This document shows, piece by piece, positions 6,980 to 12,413 of a stretch of 12,413 bases of DNA. How positions within the stretch are numbered: the first letter of the stretch is position 1; the number at the start of each line of letters is the position of its first letter. Origin of the DNA: Mytilinidion resinicola (taxonomy: Eukaryota > Ascomycota > Dothideomycetes > Mytilinidiales > Mytilinidiaceae); assembly GCF_010093595.1 (NCBI RefSeq), contig NW_022985444.1:302777-315189 (forward strand). Reading direction: 5' to 3'. The notes below the pieces were generated by a model. The model was not told the DNA's origin, did no database searches, and worked only from the letters and a program-made list of their open reading frames with translations. Both the position numbers and the translations under genes were made by a program.

Positions 6980-8400
6980 TAGCTAAGGCAGTAAAAGTAC
7001 TAGACGTGCTAGAAAAATATAATAAATTTAAAGAAATCTTTATAGAAAAGGTTTAGAATATATTACTAAAGTACTAACCTTAGGATTACTATATTCCCCT
7101 AGTACTAGGCGAATAACTGCAGTTTAGACTAATCTATTTACTAGCCTAGAGCGAGCTGGAAGTACTAAAAGAATACCTAGAAAAGAACCTAAAGCAAGGA
7201 TTTATTAGACTATTAAAATTGCCTGCAGGTTACCCTATAATATTTATCCCGAAACTAAATAGTAAGCTACGCCTTTATATAGACTATAGGCAACTAAATA
7301 AGATTATAATTAAAAACCGCTATTTATTACCTTTAATCTCTAAACTTAAAGACTAACTATATAAGGCTAAGTACTTTATAAAGATAGACCTATATAAAGG
7401 GTACTATTTAATTAGAATAAAAAAAGGAAAAGAGTAGAAAACAGCTTTTAAAACTTAATATAGATACTTTAAGTATATAGTAATACTATTTAGGCTTACT
7501 AACGCGCTAGCAATATTCTAAGCAGTAGTTAACTTAGCGCTAAAAGGCTATTTAGATTAGTTTATAGTAGTATACCTTAATAATATCTTTATATACTTAG
7601 AAACGCTAAGTAAACACAGGATATATATATAAAAGGTGCTTAAAAAACTTAAGGAATATAACCTTACAGTAAACCTAGATAAGTGCGAGTTCTATAGGTA
7701 GAGAGTCGGATTCCTAGAATGCGTTATTAGTCTAGAACAGATTAAGATAGAAGAAGGCAAGGTGTTCTCTATCTAAGAATAGCTAGAGCCCGCAAATTTA
7801 AAGGAACTACAGTTGTTTCTAGGGTTAGCTAATTACTATAGGCAGTTTATTAAGGGCTACTTAAAAATTGCAGAGCTACTTATAGAACTTACTAGAAAGG
7901 ATATTAAGTATAGATAGACCTTAAAAGCGCAGAGCGTATTTAATAAACTAAAGGCACAGTTTGCTTTAAAACTAGTATTAGCAATTTTTAATCTATAAAA
8001 ACTAGTTACTATTAAGAGTAATATATTAGATAAAGTATTAGGAGCGATACTTAACTAACTAGATAAATAAGGGAAACTGCACCCTATAGTATTCTACTTA
8101 TAAAAGCTAAGCCTAGCTAAGCTAAACTATAATATCTATAATAAGAAACTACTAGCTATAGTAGAAGCATTTAGTTAGTAGAAAGTTTACCTTAAAAAAG
8201 CGGTATATATAATATAGGTGTATATAAACTATAAGAATTTAATATACTTTACTATAACTAAAAAGTTAAATAGAAGACAGGTAAAATAGTTAGAAAAACT
8301 AGGAACCTTTAATTTTAGGATTACGTACTAAAAAGGATCTAAAAACGCTTATATAAACGCACTTAGCTAAAGGCCGGACTATATAAAAGGAGCCGGAAAG
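6980..8400 (+). pseudogene. pol: reverse transcriptase and RNase H, inactivated
   Basis: In one unbroken frame with TAG/TAA stops: EKNLKQGFIR, then IIFIPKLNSKLRLYIDYRQL (about 7222-7293), KNRYLLPLI, YFIKIDLYKGYY (first catalytic Asp kept), FRLTNALAIF, and the polymerase core VVYLNNIFIY at 7567-7596, where the family has Y-L-D-D-I. Both catalytic Asp codons are AAT (7579-7584), a G-to-A change. RNase H follows with NYNIYNKKLLAI (catalytic Glu position now Lys at 8146-8148), an Asn at 8020-8022 where the first Asp is expected, and INALS-stop-RPDY (final Asp now Asn at 8356-8358). The Asp/Glu to Asn/Lys changes fit G-to-A mutation. The protein would make cDNA from the element's RNA and degrade the template. 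Confidence 0.95.
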
Positions 8401-8599
8401 ACTAGGCAGTCTATACTTAGAAAGAAAAGTCTAGAAACCCTTAAATTTAACCACGTATAAGCAGCAGCTGCTTATAGGTCTAAGGATAATAAGTAGTATA
8501 GATAAATTAAGGCAGCTTAGAAACTAGATTAAAAGAGCCGGGATTTAGCAGGTTATAACTAGCAAAGTTTGCGCCCAGAACCTATAAACTAAGAACACG

Positions 8600-9720
8600 G
8601 AGAAATCCAGGACGGTATTATTACCTTATAGAATAAGATATTTATGCCTAAAACCTTATAAGAAGAGCTTATTAAGAAATTCCATAGTATACTAATATAC
8701 AGGCACTAGGAAGTGGAAAAAACACGGGAAAAAATTGTAAAAACGTTCTACTTCCCTAGACTTCGGAAACTAACGGAGAAAATTATATATAAATATAAGT
8801 ATATAAAGAATAAGTTAGTAAAATACGCACTGTACAGACTAATAAAAAGTTCCTCTATACCGGAAAAAGTATAGGAATCTATTATATAGGACTTTATAGT
8901 TAAGCTACTATAGTCTATTAAACCTATAACAGGTATAAAGTATAATATAATATTAGTAGTTACAGACTAACTAACTAAATATATATACTTTATCCTTTAC
9001 TAAAAAGTATTAACAGCAGAAGATCTAGCCTATACTTTTTTAAAGTATATTATTAGCAACTATAGGCTACTCTAGGAGATAATTTTAGACTAAAATAAGC
9101 TTTTTATATTAAAATTCTAGCAGACCCTTACCGCACAACTAGGAATAAAGTATAAGCTTTCTACGGCGTTTTACCCTTAGACGGACGGATAAATAGAAAG
9201 GCTTAATTAGACTTTAGAATAGTACCTATAATACTATATTAATTACAGGCAGGATAATTAGGTATTACTACTACTAATAGCCTAGTTCGTATATAATAGT
9301 ATATCTATAGAGATAATAAAGGTATCGCCCTTTTTTATAAACTATAGTTTTAATCTAGAGGTATATTAAAAACCCCGACTTAATAGTATAAGGGCCTAGA
9401 AGGCACTGCTATTAATTAAAAATATTAAAGAGCTATAGAAACAACTCTTAATAGATATCTAATTCCTAACGCTAAGGTTAGCAAGATATTATAACTAATA
9501 CCGGAGTATTATACTAACCTTTAAAAGGGGGGATAGAGTCTACCTACTCTGCAAAAATATTAAAATAAAATAACTAAGTATAAAGTTAGACTATATTAAA
9601 ATTAGACTATTTAAAATATAGAATATTATCAGCCTAGTAAACTATAGGCTTAGGCTACCTAATAGAATAAAAATACACCCGGTTTTCTATATATCGCTAC
9701 TAGAACCCGCACTACCTAAC
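8600..9720 (+). pseudogene. pol: integrase, catalytic triad still readable
   Basis: It is in the same frame as RT. The zinc-binding region has FHSILIYRH at about 8680-8706 (both His kept, six residues apart) then EVEKTREKIVKTFYFPRLRK. The downstream Cys pair is lost to a Tyr/Lys run near 8788-8802. In the core, the first Asp is in DFIV (8890-8892), the second in IILD (9088-9090), and the Glu in IERLN (9196-9198). The second Asp and Glu are separated by exactly 35 residues, the D,D-35-E of retroviral-type integrases. LSTAFYP-stop-TDG precedes the Glu as usual. The C-terminal part has RGDRVYLLCKNIK and the HPVFYISLLEPA motif (about 9676-9711) that precedes chromodomains. More than 20 stops interrupt it. 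The enzyme would join element cDNA to chromosomal DNA, giving the 5-bp duplication seen here. Confidence 0.95.
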
Positions 9721-9756
9721 GCTAAGCTAGAAAATAATATTAAGGTCGATAATAAT

Positions 9757-9918
9757 AATAAATATAAGGTCGAGCAAATCCTAGATTCCTAATAGTATAG
9801 TTAGTAAAAGGAGTACCTAATTAAGTAGAAAAAATACAGCATCTTTAAGAATATATAGGAACCGGTTAAAAGTTTAGTAAACTATTAAAAACTCCTGCAG
9901 CAGTTTTACCGCTAGAAT
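9757..9918 (+). pseudogene. pol: C-terminal chromodomain
   Basis: It follows integrase in the same frame: KYKVEQILDS (9763-9792), then KEYLIK-stop-KKYS, where the stop replaces the expected Trp of the Leu-x-Lys-Trp motif, then I-stop-EPVKSLVNY, where the stop replaces the Trp of T-W-E-P, and LLQQFYR. This is the three-strand plus helix order of retrotransposon chromodomains. Both aromatic-cage Trp codons are TAG, consistent with TGG to TAG. In chromoviruses this module directs integration through histone-tail binding. The pol frame trails on to roughly 10060 without a clear end. Confidence 0.85.
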
Positions 9919-10021
9919 CCGGAGCAGCCTAGAAAGATAGTAATAGCGCACTATTAAACTAGAAAGGATTAAGAAGATCTAAGGATAGATTGCAACTGTT
10001 ATATAATTAGAATACACGGCT

Positions 10022-10365
10022 TTAAAGAAGACAACTAGAAGTGCCCAGCACACCTAAAAAAAAAGAAAAGTACCCGATAGTTCCTAAGGCAGAAGGTAAG
10101 CCTTTCTGCTCGGCACGCTCTTATTCTTTCTGCTTAGCCTCTTTCTAATTATCTTTCTTAAGCTCTTCTAGAGTTTTAAAACCATAATATATTATCTCCT
10201 TACCACGCTTACACAGCAACTCCTTTTAAGAATTTAGACGCTTAAGCTTTATTATAGCAGCTTTCTAGGCATCCAGGAGAAAAGAAAGGGTTGCGCGAGT
10301 CTCCAACTCCTTGCGATAGAGTTTATCCTTATTACAGGACAACTTTCGCCCTAAACAACTTAGTA
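10022..10365 (-). pseudogene. Antisense coiled-coil coding fragment between pol and the 3' LTR
   Basis: On the minus strand from about 10365 to the TAA at 10022-10024, one frame gives a charged, helical sequence broken by only four TAG/TAA codons: KLYRKELETRATLSFLLDA, KAAIIKLKRL, KELLCKRGKEII, GFKTLEELKKDN and KEAKQKE. From memory it resembles the coiled-coil tails of fungal pogo/Fot-type (HTH_CENPB plus DDE_1) transposases, which have an R-G-x-E-M...G-L-x-x-L-x-E-L pattern, but this is unverified. It runs opposite to gag-pol and slightly overlaps the ragged end of pol. It may be a captured or nested transposon fragment, or an antisense gene of the element. No terminal repeats or target duplication were found around it. 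Confidence 0.4.
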
Positions 10366-10721
10366 AAAAAAAGGGAAAAAGTAATAGTAAGGGTAACTAG
10401 CTTACAGGCAGCTGCTAAAATGCCAGTAATATTATAGTTTAATTGTTGCGCCCGAACGCAGGCTGTATAACAATCTAAATTAGGTGTAGAAACTATATAT
10501 AATAAACCCCGAGACTTACACCGGGAATAAGGTATAACTTTTAAATTAGACGCGTTAATATAATTAGTAAGTATAAGACAGCTTTCTTATTTTTTGGCTT
10601 TTAAGGCGTTAGATATTATAAAAGAAAAAACAGAGCGGTATAATAACAGCCTAATAAATAGGGCATCGCTAGCTACTTATCTAAGACCCCACCACGGAAA
10701 TATTTTCGGGCCGAAAGCCTT
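10366..10721 (+). other. 3' untranslated or pol-tail region before the polypurine tract
   Basis: No domain is recognised. The pol frame stays fairly open here (few stops, none from about 10567 to 10797) and RIP is lighter than in pol, especially at 10680-10736, where CCA, CAC and CGG survive. The open frame runs through the polypurine tract into the LTR (LATYLRPHHGNIFGP, then ALEGG). In some gypsy elements pol reaches the polypurine tract, so this could be the real end of pol, but there is no independent support. Confidence 0.35.
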
Positions 10722-10736
10722 AGAAGGGGGAGCGAG
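10722..10736 (+). promoter_or_regulatory. Polypurine tract for plus-strand priming
   Basis: AGAAGGGGGAGCGAG, all purine except one C, abuts the TG of the 3' LTR at 10737. This is the expected position and composition for the RNase H-resistant plus-strand primer, and it confirms the element's orientation. Confidence 0.85.
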
Positions 10737-11260
10737 TGTTATAACCCGCAATATAAACAACTTAAGCGCAGAGGCACTTATAGAAATAAGTAAGTAGATA
10801 AAACTAATTACGCAGAACTAGGTTACAGGACTAAAAGGGTTATATATAAAACGTATAGAAATCCTAGATTTTTCTATAGACTGCTAGTAGATAGGAATAA
10901 TCTAAAAATAGGACAGGGTTATATAATAGCTTATTAAGCTCGCAGAGAAAAGTAAGTATAGAGCCGAGCGAGCGCTTATCGGGCTTAAGGCGCTTAAGGG
11001 CTATAAGCTCTAAGAGCAGAACAAGTAAACGGATTTTTTAGGACGGACTTCTTATATATAAGGACGCTCCTTTGTATAAATAGGAACCTTATATTTAACT
11101 TAAGACTTTAATACTACCTATTAGAAGTAATAACCCCGTTTTATACCTTAATTAATTATTACCTTACCTTTTAAAGACTATTGCACCCTAACAACAACTT
11201 AACCTATACCCTGCCTTAGTATATAATACTTAGAAGGTATAGAAGAAACGACCTATTATA
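10737..11260 (+). repeat. 3' long terminal repeat (524 bp)
   Basis: It begins with the canonical TGTTATAAC and ends CCTATTATA. It is colinear with 3603-4126 and of identical length; differences are transitions in both directions, so both copies were mutated independently after insertion. Conserved landmarks in both copies are GTAAGTAGATAAAACTAATT near the start and a long block around CTATTAGAAGTAATAACCCC near the end. Confidence 0.95.
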
Positions 11261-11265
11261 CTAAT
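11261..11265. repeat. Right 5-bp target-site duplication (CTAAT)
   Basis: Identical to 3598-3602 and directly adjoining the last base of the 3' LTR. The sequence beyond belongs to the Harbinger transposase, whose frame continues across to the left flank. Confidence 0.9.
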
Positions 11266-12413
11266 CTCTTCTATTATTTATACTAAACTTACTCTCCGCT
11301 TTAGCTTTAAGAGTGTTTTAAGAATTTAGATATACTAGCTCTTCTACAGGTATATTTAAATTACTTAGGCGGTTTAAATTAATAAAGTTATAAATAGCTA
11401 TATAGTAGTAGACTACTTAAACCTATATATTTAGCGGGAAGTTCGCTCTTAGCGCGTTAAAGTACTAGAATCTTAATTTAAAAATGCCGAATATTCTCTT
11501 AATAGTATTGCGCAGAGAGGCGTGTTATAAGTTAAACAACTCCTTTTTATTTACTAGCTTTAACCTTGCTCTTTTATTTTCTTTTAGGTAATAGCGGACT
11601 CTATAGAACAGCGCCAGCGTAATAATAGTATTGCTATACCCAGCGTCTACTATATAGTAACAGCCGCAAGGCACCTTAAATAGATAGTTAGCGTTTCTTA
11701 CTGCAGCAAATACTTACTAATTATAAGCAGTACTTTTTTATCCTGCTAAGGCGTATATAAAATTGCACTTAAAATTAACAGCCGTAAATATATTCTATAT
11801 TAGTTATTACGCCTTACCTTTCTATACCGCCTAATAATTCTTACTACTATAAATAGATACAGGCAGATGTATACTATTAATTGCGCTAAGGCAGTTATAG
11901 AAAGCTAGGTTTTATTTTAGGTTATCTAGGATAGTATTAGGCGTTTTATTTTAGGGTAGAACTATAAGCTTAGTATAGAGCTTAAGCAGGGCCGGAATAA
12001 CCTTATAGACTATACTTCCTAATATATTAGATCTTGCTAATAAACTGGCAGGGCAGCTTGACAGCTTATAAATATATAGTTGACGAGCTATACTATATAT
12101 GCTTGCCAACCTGGTAATAGGAATTATTCGCCGTAAATACTAATAAAAAGATAAGTAACTTTTCTTCTATAGAGAGTAGCATTATATCCTTTATAAGCCC
12201 TGTTTTTTATAGGAATTTGGACAGCTTAATAAACACGTTGGGTCTTATCCTTACTATGTTTTGCATCCTGATTTCGTGGCTATGTATAAGCGAGGCCGTC
12301 CACGTTGCGCCTTGAAATATATCCGTGTTCTGTACCCTAACGCCCACAGGTTCCTTATGCGCCGCCGTTAGGAGTAGGAGAAGGGCAACATTATAAAGCA
12401 GCAAGAGGTGGAC
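11266..12413 (-). pseudogene. PIF/Harbinger transposase (DDE_Tnp_4, HARBI1-like), RIP-inactivated, 5' end outside window
   Basis: On the minus strand the frame is open from the window edge to a TAA at 12207, giving the N-terminal helical domain (TDIFQGATWTASLIHSHEIR, then PNVFIKLSKFL). After stops and one frameshift near 12070-12085, the catalytic domain follows: AINSIHLPV, where the family has A-I-D-G-T-H-I-P, with the first Asp changed to Asn (11876-11878); CYYIVDAGYSNT with the second Asp intact (11645-11647); ELFNL-stop-HASLRNTIKRIFG, where the catalytic Glu is Lys (11498-11500). The second Asp and Glu positions are 48 residues apart, as in Harbinger DDE domains. Both losses are G-to-A type. 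The C-terminus is cut by the gypsy insertion. No start is visible; the gene begins beyond 12413. It would have cut and pasted the outer element with the Myb/SANT-like partner. Mutation is heavy up to about 12060 and light beyond 12210. Confidence 0.85.

Larger units (their letters stand above)
3603..11260 (+). mobile_element. Ty3/gypsy LTR retrotransposon of the chromovirus type, full length, RIP-inactivated
   Basis: Two 524-bp LTRs bracket a 6610-bp interior. In order it holds gag with a CCHC knuckle, a long unassigned segment, aspartic protease, reverse transcriptase, RNase H, integrase and a chromodomain, followed by a polypurine tract. The order RT-RNaseH-IN and the chromodomain behind integrase define a chromovirus of Ty3/gypsy. 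The element copies its RNA into cDNA in cytoplasmic particles, and the integrase inserts it, with the chromodomain steering towards particular histone marks. Dozens of TAG/TAA codons in every gene, and active-site changes in RT and RNase H, make it dead. The interior is longer than a typical chromovirus needs because of the unassigned gag-protease segment and about 0.65 kb after pol. Confidence 0.95.
1990..12200. other. RIP-mutated AT-rich domain
   Basis: Across this span TpA is greatly enriched. TGA and TCA are nearly absent, TGG and CCA rare, TGT and ACA reduced, and in-frame stops of old genes are almost only TAA and TAG. Catalytic changes are D to N, E to K, G to S, C to Y, H to Y and W to stop, all from C-to-T or G-to-A. 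Outside the span normal TGA, TCA, TGG and CCA frequencies return. The edges are gradual and lie inside the Harbinger genes, not at the gypsy boundaries. Confidence 0.9.
1202..12413. mobile_element. PIF/Harbinger DNA transposon, two-gene type, interrupted by an LTR retrotransposon; right end outside window
   Basis: The two hallmark genes of this superfamily are present as relics and converge: a Myb/SANT-like DNA-binding protein on the plus strand (from 1455) and a DDE_Tnp_4 transposase on the minus strand (from beyond 12413 to about 11261). They are separated by the gypsy insertion at 3603-11260. Without the insertion and one target-site copy, the visible Harbinger DNA is about 3.5 kb. The outer parts (1202-1820 and from about 12210) carry little RIP, while DNA next to the insertion is heavily mutated. 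In this superfamily the transposase cuts DNA, and the Myb-like partner is thought to help with terminal-repeat binding and nuclear import. Both genes carry several stops, so the copy is not autonomous. Confidence 0.75.

Noticed and set aside
2200..12060. Alternative genetic code with TAG/TAA read as Gln or Trp
   Set aside because: Stops replace both Gln and Trp positions and coincide with D to N, E to K, C to Y and H to Y changes at invariant sites, which fits RIP decay rather than codon reassignment.

Overview
The window looks like transposon-rich DNA from a filamentous ascomycete (Pezizomycotina). About 10 kb (roughly 2.0-12.2 kb) has the scar of repeat-induced point mutation (RIP): TpA everywhere, TGA and TCA almost gone, and old reading frames broken almost only by TAG/TAA. 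The flanks (1-1820 and from about 12210) are of ordinary composition. No intact protein gene is present. Everything recognisable is a relic, read here from conserved motifs.

Left flank (1-1198): a minus-strand protein kinase fragment (about 216-598: APE, D-I-stop for D-I-W, C-terminal lobe) runs directly into a 22-bp minisatellite (596-832). About 370 bp without a gene follows.

Outer element (from 1202 to beyond the right edge): a two-gene PIF/Harbinger DNA transposon. A TTA is followed by a GGAGCTGTTCGG terminus at 1202. A plus-strand Myb/SANT-like DNA-binding protein gene (1455 to about 2960) and a minus-strand DDE_Tnp_4/HARBI1-type transposase gene (12413 to about 11261) converge. Between their 3' ends lie a foldback inverted repeat and a smaller hairpin. 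The right terminus is outside the window.

Inner element (3603-11260, 7658 bp): a Ty3/gypsy chromovirus inserted in the last codons of the Harbinger transposase. It has two 524-bp LTRs, a 5-bp target duplication CTAAT on each side, gag with a CCHC knuckle, an unusually long unassigned segment, protease, reverse transcriptase, RNase H, integrase with its D,D-35-E spacing still readable, a C-terminal chromodomain and a polypurine tract at the 3' LTR. An antisense coiled-coil reading frame lies between pol and the 3' LTR.

Inferred order of events: the Harbinger element inserted beside the kinase/minisatellite locus; the retrotransposon inserted into the Harbinger transposase gene; RIP then hit the retrotransposon and spilled about 1.6-1.8 kb left and about 0.9 kb right into the Harbinger sequence. 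All family assignments come from motif recognition by eye; no database search was run.
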